A DNA stretch of 64,000 bases from Trogon surrucura (taxonomy: Eukaryota > Chordata > Aves > Trogoniformes > Trogonidae): NCBI GenBank assembly GCA_020746105.1, contig CM036629.1, forward strand, positions 4,804,501 through 4,868,500, in the 5' to 3' direction. The first letter of the stretch is position 1. Every line of letters begins with the position of its first letter. Below the pieces are notes generated by a model that worked only from the letters and a program-made list of their open reading frames with translations, searched no databases and was not told the origin of the DNA. The translations under genes were made by a program, and so were the position numbers. Positions 23,327 through 34,459 of the stretch are shown here, piece by piece.

Positions 23327-25062
23327 CAGAAATGATGGAGCTTCTTCGCTCTGCATGGACCTGCCCCTGTGAGACCTGGCTGGACTTTCACCTCCATCCT
23401 GACGCTTTGCCTCTGCTGCTGCCAAGCTAAACCCACCAAGTTTAGCTCCTTAAGGTCTTCCACTAATGTGGGGAGCAAAGAAGGATACAGCTTGCAAACA
23501 AGCCAGATCCTGGGACAGTTTCTGGTGATCATCTGTATTACAACCTGCTGGTCCACACATATAAACAGCCCTTTCTTCTTTGGCAATCCACTACAGGGTA
23601 AGGCATTAACATTTCATTTCATGGGGTAACCTCATGGGCTATAAGAGACTATTGCGCACATGCAGCCAAGCACATAGAGATGCGTTTGGGAAGATGGGGA
23701 TTTGGGAAGCTCACTATGTCTTTATGAAATACTTTTTAAATGTACAGAATAGCAGCAGCTTTATTAACTATAAATTGCTATTACAGAAAGATGTGCATAC
23801 CGCATAACACATAAAAAAGGGTCAGTGCATTATTGTATTTTTAAAAACCTTAGCTGCAAAATATTAGCTTATACAAATAATCAGGACAACTGCAGTTATT
23901 AATGATTTTTTTTTACTTTGGGAATACACGTAATTTGGGGAACAAAACAGCTGAATACTTCTGCTTCACAATTCTTGATTTTTTTATTTAATTGTAGTTC
24001 ACTTATATAATTTACTTAATTATAAGTGCATAGTTGTAATGTTTCCGTGATTTGTACATAAAGGAACATCAAGCATCCTCTCAAAGGGCAAAGTGATTAC
24101 ATTTGAGTAATTTCTCATCCTAAAAATCTTAGCCTTTAGGTATCTGATTAAGATTCATCGTCTCTCCTTATATCAATATAATTAGTATCACTGCAAACAC
24201 ATCCTCAGTAGAACAGATATGTTTCTGAAAAATAATTCTGCACATATGTTTGAGTTCAGCCATGATAATTAATGCACAATAATACTGGGAGAAGAAGAGC
24301 ACTCCCATGAGAGAAGCTTGTATTCCCAGTAGCCCACTGGTGAGTGGGAGCAAATGAAATGCATGGAGGATGCTTTCAGTTCAAAGAAATACTGCTGCCT
24401 GGCTATCTCACTGAGAGGACAGGAGTTGTGTAAATTCTGAAACAACACAGAATTGTCCACTAATATATCTCATCATCAGCTTTCAGCCATAAATAGCCAG
24501 TCCATAAGTATTAGTATAGCACAGCACAGGCCTGGGACTGACCAGCTGAGAGGGTGTTGTGAATGCAAGACAAAATAAAAGGGCAAGCATATGGCTTCCT
24601 GTAGAAAACTCAGCACTGAGTGTCTTTGTTTTCCTGGCTGTTAAATTCGAAAAACAATAGGGTATTCATTTAAGAGGTGGGTATGACTTTCCCCAGGTGG
24701 CAGCGCAAAGTAATAAAGAAAGAGACATACAGTTTCCTCACTCTGCCCTGCCACTCTAGATGTATTTGGAAAAGCTTTTAAGAGATGAAAGGAGTAGAGG
24801 ATGGGCAGAGTCTGCTTCCAGCTAAGCACAAACCGAAGGGGAGTGGATTTGATTGAGCTAGGAAGAAATTATTTGTACCCAAATCAAAAAGAGATGCAGG
24901 AGCAGTTGTGAAAATCAATTTCTTTTCCTGATTCATGCTAATATGTTCTGCCTTACACTGGTGTAGATGGAAAGGGAAAGCTTAACCTTTAGATGTCTGT
25001 CAGAAATAGGGGGAAGGATTGCATGTAATGCCACTGGATTGAATTATAATTCAGGCAGTGAG

Positions 25063-25935
25063 TTAAAACAAAGAAAACCTGCTTGTATTGATGGGTACAA
25101 ATTTCTTGTCTAGTGTTACATTGAATTTCTCTTTCAGTGTTTTCTCCACTTCTTCATCTGCAAGCATTCTGATTTCTACCAGATCCATATTATCCTTATA
25201 GTTGTACTTTATCTCGGTGAGTTTCCACCCCACGAGAGCCCGGACGCCGTCGGCGGTCTGCAGGCTGCAGATAGACTTTGTCACAAAGAGCGAGTCCGGC
25301 GCAGTCTGCAGGTGGGTGTTGCAGGTTCTGAACTCTTCAATGTCTCGCGGCTCAAGGGTAAAGAGATAAACCGGACGGCAAACCTCTTCTTCCGTGTTAT
25401 GAGAAGTGGAGATGCTCTGGTTGGGAACCAGCTGCTTCCTTTTCACCTTCTCAAGGTACCAGGTCCCGCTCTCCTCCAAGAAGCGAAAGACGCCAGGGGT
25501 CTGCGGCTGGTCTTTTCCTGAAATCAGCTCCATTGGCTGCCACATCTGGTAGGCCATACCAAACCCACCATCCACAATGTAGGATTTGCCGTCAAGCACC
25601 ACTTTTAGCAGCAGATGATCGATTTCGTCTTCATACGCGTTGTTCTCTGGGATATAAACTCTTCCTCCCAGAAGGATGATGTCATAGCCGAGGGTTTTCA
25701 GGACCCAAGATAAAAGGTAGTTGTTTTCCATGCACCAGCCCCCACGATTCTTCCTCACTATCTTGTCGTAAGTCGCTTCCAGGTCCAGCTCAATGCCTTC
25801 CCCACAATGGATGCTGAGGTTTTCGAAAGGGACCGCTTGGATGTGGTGCTGAAATATATCCATCAAGGTAGCCAGGTCTGGCTTATTATAGGAGCCCCGG
25901 TAAGAAATTCTGCTGAAATACTCCTTGATGTCCAT
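25063..25935 (-). CDS. NAT: Arylamine N-acetyltransferase, third copy (290 aa)
   Basis: An intact single-exon NAT. Cys68 is in RGGWCMEN, His107 in EIDHLLLK and Asp122 in YIVDGGFGM; pocket residues are Phe125, Met127 and Tyr129. By eye 41 of the first 60 residues match the first copy. The N-terminus reads MDIKEYFSRISYRGSYN. The C-terminus ends SRFSLF instead of the usual aromatic-Thr-Ile; in NAT structures the tail folds towards the CoA and active-site cleft, so this may matter. The start has a strong context (A at -3, G at +4), and AG-GCAGC-ATG matches the acceptor spacing of the other copies. G+C is visibly higher in the coding exon than around it. It is the closest relative of the decayed copy near 34.5 kb. 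Confidence 0.95.
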   Translation of the reverse strand: MDIKEYFSRISYRGSYNKPDLATLMDIFQHHIQAVPFENLSIHCGEGIELDLEATYDKIVRKNRGGWCMENNYLLSWVLKTLGYDIILLGGRVYIPENNAYEDEIDHLLLKVVLDGKSYIVDGGFGMAYQMWQPMELISGKDQPQTPGVFRFLEESGTWYLEKVKRKQLVPNQSISTSHNTEEEVCRPVYLFTLEPRDIEEFRTCNTHLQTAPDSLFVTKSICSLQTADGVRALVGWKLTEIKYNYKDNMDLVEIRMLADEEVEKTLKEKFNVTLDKKFVPINTSRFSLF

Positions 25936-25965
25936 GCTGCCTCCAAGAGCATGGAAAAAAATAAT
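25936..25965 (-). other. Splice acceptor before the third NAT coding exon
   Basis: On the minus strand a T-rich run (TTATTTTTTTCCATG) leads to CTTGGAG|GCAGC and ATG. A CAG ending one base before the ATG could also serve; the AG five bases before is preferred because it matches the other two genes. Confidence 0.6.
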
Positions 25966-26134
25966 AAGTCATGTCAGAAGTGGCGGAAGGATCTTCCCTG
26001 TCCCTTATAATGGGGTGCTCATCAGTAGGGGAAGCCAGCTCGGAAGAGGAGCAAGATTTGACTAATGGCCCTATCAAAGGCAGCTGAGCGTGAGTATTAG
26101 GACTGAGCAAAGCCAATGGGATGCTGCTGATGAG

Positions 26135-26182
26135 CACAAATGTTATTTTTAATTGTTTCTTTTACAGCTGTGATGAGAGGCT
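26135..26182 (-). other. Upstream flank shared with the NAT relic
   Basis: About 200 bases upstream of the third NAT start. It shares an identical ATGTTATTTTTAATTG and near-identical flanks (CACA before; TTGCTTT/TTGTTTC, CAG-TGTG, AGAG-CT after) with 35084-35133, upstream of the relic. This is a paralogous non-coding block from duplication, possibly promoter or 5' intron sequence. Confidence 0.65.
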
Positions 26183-27531
26183 CCAGCTGTGCTAAGCACA
26201 TTTCAGTAGAGAGTTCCTCCCCAGCAAAGCTACAAATCTCCATAGGAAGGAACAAAAACAGTACCAGCACTGTTTTCCCCCTAGAAATTATAGGAACTGA
26301 GAGTCTCTAGAGCTGAACTGCTTTACTCATGGTTTGACTCAGCAAAGCAGAAGCAGAAAACAAACCCGCCCACTCTTACAGAGCAATCCAGACCCTCCTC
26401 TGCAACCAAATCTGAAACAAGTCTGTCTTGCCGTGATAGTTCCTTCATTATGTAGGCAGCCTGGCATGAGCTGGTCTCACCTGCTCCTGCTTTCCGTGCT
26501 GGTGGTAGCAGACACAATGTGGAGCACAAAAAGGGGTTTTTAGGGCAGAAAAGGCTGTGGGAAGTTTTTTGCTGCATCTGCTGTGAGCCATCTCCCCACA
26601 GCATGGTTTTTGCTCCTCGGCTCTGCTAATCACAGCCCTGTGCCAACTGCAGGAGGAAACCAAGGTTTGGGCCAAACCTAGGAGTTTCAGGGGCTCTCAC
26701 ATTTTCTGACATCCATTTTTGGGATGCATTTGCTCCTTCAACTCATAGTCTTCCCAGCAGTGGGTGAGGACCAGGCACCACCCTCCTTGGCACGGCAGAA
26801 AGGCTCGGCTGTGTTTCATGAGCATGGGGCTGGAAGCAGCTCGAGCCCTCCCAGCTCGTGATGAGAAGGAAACGAGAACGGGATTTTGATGTTGTGAAGT
26901 ACTTTTGCCATTCCTCCCCAGGCACTGCTAAATTTCAGACAACTCTAAGTATGTAGCGAGGCTGTTCAGATTGTTGACCCAAGAGGTCCCCAAATATTCT
27001 GAAGTTCCCATATGTGATTCTTAAGGGAATTGAGAAAAAATCCAACTGTTCCATCTGGATTAAATCTTAATCTGATAAAAAATAGCACTCCCCAAGTTGT
27101 ATGGGAATTTTGGCAAGATACTGTCAGTATACAAACAAAGCAGTGAAAATGAGAATTTTTCATTTGGTATGACATCCTGGCAGAAGCAGAGGGTGTCCTG
27201 GTTTGGCTCCCCACATTTCCTAACCTTTAGGAGAGAAGCATTACAGAAATCTCTTACTATTGCATCGTGGCCACTGCCTGGATGATCCACCATCAGATGA
27301 TTGTTAAGGGGATATTCTCCTTTCAGCTTTTGGCTCGTTCCCAAATTTGTCCCCAAAACCCCAGAGCTACAACTCACCATTTTTGAAAACTTGGCAGAAA
27401 CTTATTTCTTGCCGTGTGAACTTTAAACCACCATCACTAGCAATGACCTGGTTTTCCCTTTCTTTGCTGCTTTCTTTCACTTCGCCACAGCAGGCAAAAC
27501 ACAGATAGTAATTTAAAGGGAAAACGGCGGG

Positions 27532-27577
27532 GTGTGTGTGGGGGGGGGGGGGGGGGGGGGTGTCTGTCTGTCTGTCC
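27532..27577 (+). repeat. G-run of 21 with flanking GT and TGTC repeats
   Basis: GTGTGTGT runs into 21 consecutive G (27540-27560), then four TGTC-type units. A G-run this long can form G-quadruplex structures and is prone to length variation and sequencing error. Confidence 0.9.
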
Positions 27578-27816
27578 ACCTCTTGTGGGTGTTTATGAGG
27601 CCTTTTCCACTGTGGTGTCTGACATAAGTCAGTGGCACGAATGCCTGATCTGCTCGGGGCTGACAACTGAGCAAATAAACCAGCCCACCTATTACATCAA
27701 GCGGCTCAGCATTCCCCGCTCTGCCATTTACACCATTTTCTGCTGTGTTTTGTCTTCAAACAGATTTAACTTCCTGGTTAGGCTCAGCTGCCAAGATTCA
27801 GAGCTTAAAAAAACAG

Positions 27817-27825
27817 GCTTACCTG
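27817..27825 (-). other. Candidate 5' splice donor for a non-coding exon of the third NAT gene
   Basis: The minus strand reads CAG|GTAAGC about 1.9 kb upstream of the third NAT acceptor, a spacing similar to the candidates for the other two genes. Evidence is consensus and position only. Confidence 0.3.
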
Positions 27826-28015
27826 GAAAATCAGTTCAACCACCAGCGTATCTCCGGGGTTTGGGGGGGATGGTTTTAGGCTAAAGCAAGTGGCGTGGCT
27901 GGCTGTCCTTCACCTAGCACAGGCAGGGCTTGAGGACTGTTCTCCAGCTCCTCTTCAGGGGAATATCTTTTCCCTCAACTTCCTTTCACTCGCCTCTGTC
28001 AGATTGTGCAAGCTG

Positions 28016-28053
<38 letters not shown>
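28016..28053 (+). repeat. A-run of 38
   Basis: Thirty-eight consecutive A. No AATAAA, gene-like sequence or target-site duplication was seen upstream, so it is listed as a homopolymer rather than a retrocopy tail. Confidence 0.9.
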
Positions 28054-28058
<5 letters not shown>

Positions 28059-30182
28059 GGGTGGAGCATGAGAGCTGTTGTGAGGGAGCAAAACCAACAG
28101 CAAGCACTGCCTCAACGCAAATGCAAAACCTGGTTGCTGTTAGAGCAGAGGCTGCTTCACATTTCTGCCAGGGCTACCTCAAGCTGAGGTAGTTTCAGGA
28201 GTTTCAGGAGCTAGCTGAATGCACTCGGGTGATATTTTTTTCCCCTGGGAACTAGGTTACTATTTGTTTGGAAACGTGGGGAAGAAATCTTGCATGCATT
28301 CAGTCTGAGAAGCTTGTTGCACCATTTCTGAAAGGGAGCAAGATTTCAGAGCAGTAGTTTGCAACCTGCAACCCCCTTGCCCCAACCAGCACGCACAAAG
28401 ACTTCAGCCCTGCCTTTGCTTAATTTACTCTCTGTGATTTACATGCATTTTTTTTAATTACAGTAAATATCACAGAATATCAGAAAGCACTGAGACAGCA
28501 GAGTATATCCTTTGGTCTTTGCCCACAAGTGTCACGCGAGGGTGTCACAGAGGTAAAGATGCTATTGCAAAGTGATGACTATGGAGTGCTAGCACATAGC
28601 TCCTCCATCCATCCTTTCAGTGTTTTTCATACTGCTTTTGTAGATACCAATCTTGCTTGTGTTTTGCCAGGTGATGTCTTGCTAATTCTCTTGTATATAC
28701 ATCTGGATTCTTTCCTGTTAGTTCTCCAAGAGTAGTTCCAGTCCTTCACATTCAATGTCAATGGCAAGTTTCATTCAAACACCAGTTTAGGGGAATAATT
28801 AGCAGAGATAATAAATCAGACCAGAGATGTCTGTGGTAACTTATTACACAGCTCCACTCCCATATCAAAAAAATTTGGTTCTTTATCATCCCATCAGTGT
28901 TTGACCCCACAAGCAACAAGCCGAGAGGCGCTGAAGGGACTGGATGATCTGCCCTCATTGGGCTCCTCTGGGCAGATCCAGTTCATCTTCCTGGATGAAT
29001 CTCACTGTACATGGAATATCCCCTTCTCTTCCCACAGGCTAAGAGCCCCTCATTTTGACAAGGAGAAGCCAAAAGGCGAGCAGGCAAACCCACAGACCTG
29101 GTGGGAATTGTACTGTAAAGAAGCCCATGGACCTGTCACTGTGTCATGTGCGATGTGCAAGCAGACCTGTGCTCCTTGTCCAGAACCGTTTGGGGTCAGA
29201 GATGGTGCCAGAAGTGGACACTTGCTGTGCTCCTTCAGGCAAATGTGTGAAGTGGCTGGGGATCTGTTCCAGCTAACTTCAGGGTCCTGTCAAGACACAA
29301 GTGTTTTATAACCAAGTAGGAGAAAGACCCATTTCTCCTGGTACTATGATGCTCGTCTTTTCTCAACTCCTCTCCCTACAACATAGCTCTGATATTGAGC
29401 TTTTTCTTCCCGTGTCTTTCAAATTCACATCCCAACATACTATCCTGTGCCGTCATTCCTGCACCATTCTCCTTTTTCTTCCCATCTTGCACGTTTTGCT
29501 CAAGCCATTAAAACCTCGAGCTCTCCTTCTCCCCAGGCATGCCCAAGACCATCAGAGGGCAAAGCTCGCTCAACAAACACTAAAAGTAACAAAAGGCTGA
29601 TCTTCATCGAGAAACCTTGCCAGTCTGTTTGCATTTCAGCTCTATGCCAGGTCACCTGGGCTAATTTCAGGCTTGGTGGGGCAATAAACTGCAGTAATGG
29701 CTGCTGGGTAATGTGGCCACGATGTGCCTACACCCGGCCCCAAAAGCAGCAAAGGGCAAAGATCAGCTTGGGCTGGCTGGGTTGTGAGAAGCAGCACCAT
29801 GGGGTGAAGGTGCAAACAGGAATACCCTTGCAAGGGACCTTGCTGTCCATGTGGACCCTGTAACGCAGCTTCTCAACCTTGGCAGGAGCTTTTCCAGAAC
29901 ACCCTCAATGTAATTGCACTCGCTTTTATTTATTTATAAGTTTAAACTGCCAACAGCATTTAATTTATTACTGAAAGTCTTCTCTTATCCTAACTCTCCT
30001 GAGAGTCTGCATCAAATATCTCTTCCTCCACACTTTAAGAGAGTATTATATGCTGCAATATTTCCCTGGGGAAATAAAAGCATAGGGTGCCCTGTCTGGG
30101 GCGATAGTAAAGTGTTTGCTCACTGTTAAACAGCTCCTCTCTATAATGACCTCTGTGATGGGCTGTATAATAAAGCAAGGCA

Positions 30183-30274
30183 TATTATTATATTATATTA
30201 TATTATATTATTTATATTATATTATATTATATTATATTATATTATATTTATTATATTATATTATATTATATTAG
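30183..30274 (+). repeat. ATATT pentanucleotide microsatellite
   Basis: About 90 bases of tandem TATTA/ATATT units, interrupted twice by TTTATATT-type irregularities near 30211 and 30247. Likely polymorphic. Confidence 0.92.
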
Positions 30275-33200
30275 TATGCTTAATAGACAAACTCCATAGT
30301 ATTCTCTTTAACTATCTGGTCTGGGTGGGGAGAAAAAAGGCTTAAAATAATAAAGCAGTTGAGGTGTTTTAAATGGAATTAGTATAAAATCATAAATTCC
30401 CACACAAGGTCAGATTCTCCCATCCTGCTGAGCTCCAAGTTGCTAGAAAAGGAAACGCTGCACACCCTGAGCTGAGTGGCTGGATCTAGCCTTGTCATTT
30501 CCAAAGAGAATTTAATAAATGTAGGCTGCCTTAATACAAGACTGGTAAATAACATTCACGGCCTATAAACATACTCATAATGGTAGAACTCCCTCATGCT
30601 TTATATTCATTGCCTTCCTTATGTAATTACAGATATTAAATAGCTGTGGCTACATATCTTTCCAGATTTGTATCCACAGCCCCCACCGTGTGCAGTTTTG
30701 GTGGTGTCCACCTCACCAGCAGCTACTTCTGTCCATGGGACTACAGAACAGAGTAGCTGTACTGGACATCACGTGGCCTTTTCTTGGTGAGAAAGAGATG
30801 AAATCTTAATTTTAGTGTTTCAGTTCTCTGAGGCATCTTTCTGAGGGCTGGTGAGTGTCAAAAACTATCTCCTCTGCATACCTTTACCTTGTCAATATGA
30901 AGTTTTTCACACAAGCCAACTCCAAGGGTGTTAATGCAGACTGAGGAGACCACGTTGGTTGTAGGGCCTTCCAGTCCTGAGGGTTTCAGCATAAATCTCT
31001 TTCATGTAAGTGGTCGTAATTCAGTTAAATTCCATTACAAGGGGAATAATCGGCTTTTCTACATGAATGGCTTTATCTCTTAGAGGGTTTCAAAGAAAAA
31101 AAAAAAACATTTTAAGTAACTGCTGTGATGAAAAACATGCCCATACATCTGGCTTTTATTTTCCCATGAATCATGACAGCTGTGGTGGGAGACACTGGGG
31201 TGGGATCCTCACTGAAGTGTGGTCACAGCGCTGCGGGGACACCCTGTAGGTGCTTCTGCCACCCTGGCACAAGGCTCCAGGATGCATATTAGGAAAAGAG
31301 CTTGTCTCTCACTTCACAAGCCCTAATCACACTCTCAATGTGTTGTTACTGTCTCCACCGCATGGGTCACCTCTCCTGAAGATGTCAGCAGTGTCACCAA
31401 AGTATGAAAATATCAAGGAGAAGGTCTGACAGATTGGAAAGCAAAGTTGTATTGGTTTCTCTGAATGTGCCGGGTCTGTGAGGGCTGGGGGGGCTCTGAG
31501 CCGTGGTAGCATTGGCTTTGCTGGCATTTGGAGATGAGGAGTGTGGCGGAGAGCACTGAAGAGGAGGATGAAGAAGACCGGGAGAGCAAGGTGGTGTGTA
31601 CGCAGGAACATTTCTTGTCCTGGTAACTGGAGAAGGGGCTGGAGGAGAAGGAAACACCCTGGCTGGGAGTCAACACCAGCCTGGGTGCTTTCATTACCTG
31701 ATTGCCCACCTTGCCCAGGGCTGCTGCAGCCAGTGGACTCTTTACCGAACATTTTGAGTAACTCAGGCTTTCACAGCAGCTGTTTGGCCAGATTTTCCCC
31801 ATCCCCTGTAAGTCTTTCATGAGAGAAAAATCTGTCCTACCTGGGCTCACATACTTTTCCTGTTGCCCACCTGGTATGTCCACAATCCCATGGCCACAGA
31901 CTCCTCTCTTCTTTCCCTCTGAATGGTCCGATTCAAGACAAGTGGATGAGCAGTTGCAGCAGTCTTATCCGTGGTCTGGGGTGTGCAGGTACTGAGCCTG
32001 GAAGCAAAATAAATCAAAACTCACTCTGCCATGCTCAGACAAAATTTTTGGACACTGAGAGCATCCTTGGAGACCCAGGACATTAATCTTTCTCTCTTCG
32101 TTTACAATGTCCTATCTAGAAATTGGATATATTCTATTTTACTAGCTTTTTGTGCAGATAAATGCTTCTGTGATTAACCAGTTAATAATTGCCATCATGT
32201 TATGCTGTCATTGCCAAAGGGAAGTACGACAGTGTAGTAGGTAATGGGGCATCAGCATTGCCGGCTGAACCATGAGACAGTTTCATTTTGTGCTTTCTAA
32301 TGAGACCTGTTCATCACACTGTCAAAAAGTCTACTTTGGATATTGTCCAAATGGGAAAATTTGGAAAAATTTGGGGCTGAAGTGCTGTTACAGAGGTACA
32401 GCCAGGCAAAATGGGCAGTCACAGCAAAGCCTGCAAACCAGGCAGATGGTCTATGGGGAAAAACTTGCTCAAGACTGGTTTATAATTGTCTTTAATGTCA
32501 CCACATTTTCATCACAATCAGTAACTGCTCAATAATTCTGGAGTAATGCACTTTCCTGTGCAGGGATGGAGAGGCCTCATTTGAAAATAAAGATGTTACA
32601 CTGGTCTGATCCAAAAGTCAACATAAAACATCCCATTAAAATTAATTAGCTGGTCATCTGCAAAAAATCCGTACAGTTGCTAAACAAATGCATAAAATAG
32701 CCCGTGACCTGGGCACACGTAATTCCACCCATTTAGGTGTGCCTGCAAAAAGAGGATTAGCAAGTCAACAGCCTCTATCATTAGCAGGCACATAAATGGC
32801 TGGGTGTTCTAACCTGTTTTCCATATGCAAAAAAATACTCTGGCAAGACACTGTAAGAGGAAAATATTTCCAGCTAATCAACAGGTGCACTGACTAAAGG
32901 AATGTTATTGATGTGTATGTAGATGGAGGGGAAGGGGGCAGGAATGACTTCACTCAGGCTTCTGAAAATTCCTTTGGTGAGCTCACATTTGGGATAGCAG
33001 AGAGGTTCTGATGACCCGCTTGCAATATTTCTGCAAAAAAAGGAACATCTCAAAGGGAAATATTCCTTAATTTTCCTAAATGGAAAATATCTTGGCTTTA
33101 TAATTAATATGTTCTCCATATAGTGATCTAATTTATATAACTGGACAATTCATGTATTTTTAGATCTACAAATATATTTTAGCTCTGAAAAAAAAGATCT

Positions 33201-33468
33201 TTATACAGGCACCTAAATGCAGCAGCAGCCACCATTTATGAGCAGTCAAACTGCCAAGCTCCATCCATAAAGGGCTAAATTGTCTTTATTCCACTTACAC
33301 TCACCTGGCTTTGAGTCTTCTCCTCCAGAAAAGGTCCTCTAAAACAAACTCTGGTTTCAGTGAAAAGGCTCTAATGGACTTCAAGGGAATTTGGGTCTGC
33401 CCTAATTTCAGCCTAGAAACACGCAAAGAGGGAACAATTTCACAAATCCTGTCATTCCCATTACTCAG

Positions 33469-33469
33469 A

Positions 33470-33511
<42 letters not shown>

Positions 33512-33536
33512 GTTATTATTATTATTATTATTATTT
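33469..33536 (+). repeat. ATT trinucleotide microsatellite
   Basis: About 20 tandem TTA/ATT units with one TTG interruption near 33511. The poly-isoleucine open frame over it is an artefact. Confidence 0.93.
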
Positions 33537-34459
33537 GAGGTAGGTGGGAGGGAAACCTTTTATCTCAGTAAAGAGCAGGAAACAGTTACAGTGACAGCAA
33601 AGGGAAAAAAAGCAACTGCGCCTTCAGAACACACATACTCATTACAATGCACTAACACCCATCACATAAATAATATATGCTTACAATGACAACGTGTTCC
33701 CTCCACCCTGTTGCTGAATCAGGAGTGCAATTAGGGAAAAGAAAAGGAGACATGCTTTGGATTCAAAATGCTACCCCAGACTTACCTTTATTGGGGTTTT
33801 TTTGACTGTGTCGAGGAGAGCCTGGAAGTGGTGGGAAGATTCAGAAACAAGATGGTTGCATGGGGCTTTTCATTGATTCTTTGCAATAAATAGCCCCACC
33901 ACAAACCTTACCAGTGTCAGGAATATCGTGGAGGTGGGTGTTTACAGAGTGAAAGGGTTTTTTTTCCCCAGTGTAAAAGCCGAAGGCGGAGGAGCAGGGG
34001 TTACTGTGGCAACCCGGCCTCTGGAGCTCTTGGCTCCCCTCCCTGCTCTGCACTCGCCGGGGATGCTGGTGTGACTTCCAAGTGGCACTGAAGGGACTCA
34101 TGGACACATAAAGACCCTTTTCACATATTTTTTCCGTCTTCTCACAGCCGTTATACACAGCACAAAGGAATGTGCACCACGCATAGGTGTATGGAAAAGA
34201 GGAGAGACAAAGTACTCACTGCTGGAGCAGGAGGGGGAGGCAATGGAGCTGGGGGAAATCACCCATGGTTTTGCCATACCTGGAGGGGGTTGGAAGGAGG
34301 AACACAGCTCTCAGGGAAGTTTGGAAGGGACTGAAAGCCAGGAAGCAGATTTTTGATACAGTCAGTATAGGGAGTTGTGTTCTAGAGAGCAGAGTGGGAA
34401 AAGAAACTCACTGTTGACAAGGTAAATTGTCATAGCTGGTGGGATCTAAAATCACATCC

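Larger units (their letters stand above)
19816..25062. other. Spacer between second and third NAT genes
   Basis: About 5.2 kb. It holds an A-run at 19987-20003, a candidate first-exon donor for the second NAT gene at 22242, and one short CR1 3' end at 23242-23326. The remainder is unique sequence with only short, unrecognised frames. Confidence 0.55.
25966..34459. other. Spacer between third NAT gene and NAT relic
   Basis: About 8.5 kb. It contains a flank shared with the relic (26135-26182), a candidate donor for the third NAT gene (27822), a G-run/TGTC tract, a 38-base A-run, an ATATT microsatellite and an ATT microsatellite. Longer open frames (28901-29311, 29447-29863 on +, 31327-31883 on -) show no family signature. 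Confidence 0.5.

Noticed and set aside
28016..28053. 38-base A-run as the tail of a processed pseudogene
   Set aside because: No poly(A) signal, gene-like sequence or flanking target duplication was seen before it.
28901..29863. Plus-strand open frames of 136 and 138 residues
   Set aside because: No domain, no similarity to known families, and overlapping frames in G+C-richer non-coding DNA of equal openness.
31900..31990. NAT-like 18-base match near 31973 as a fifth NAT fragment
   Set aside because: Only a short match with poor spacing of neighbouring motifs; not enough to call a pseudogene.
33780..33788. Minus-strand AAG|GTAAGT donor
   Set aside because: It is downstream of the NAT relic and no coding exon follows at a fitting distance on that strand; likely chance.
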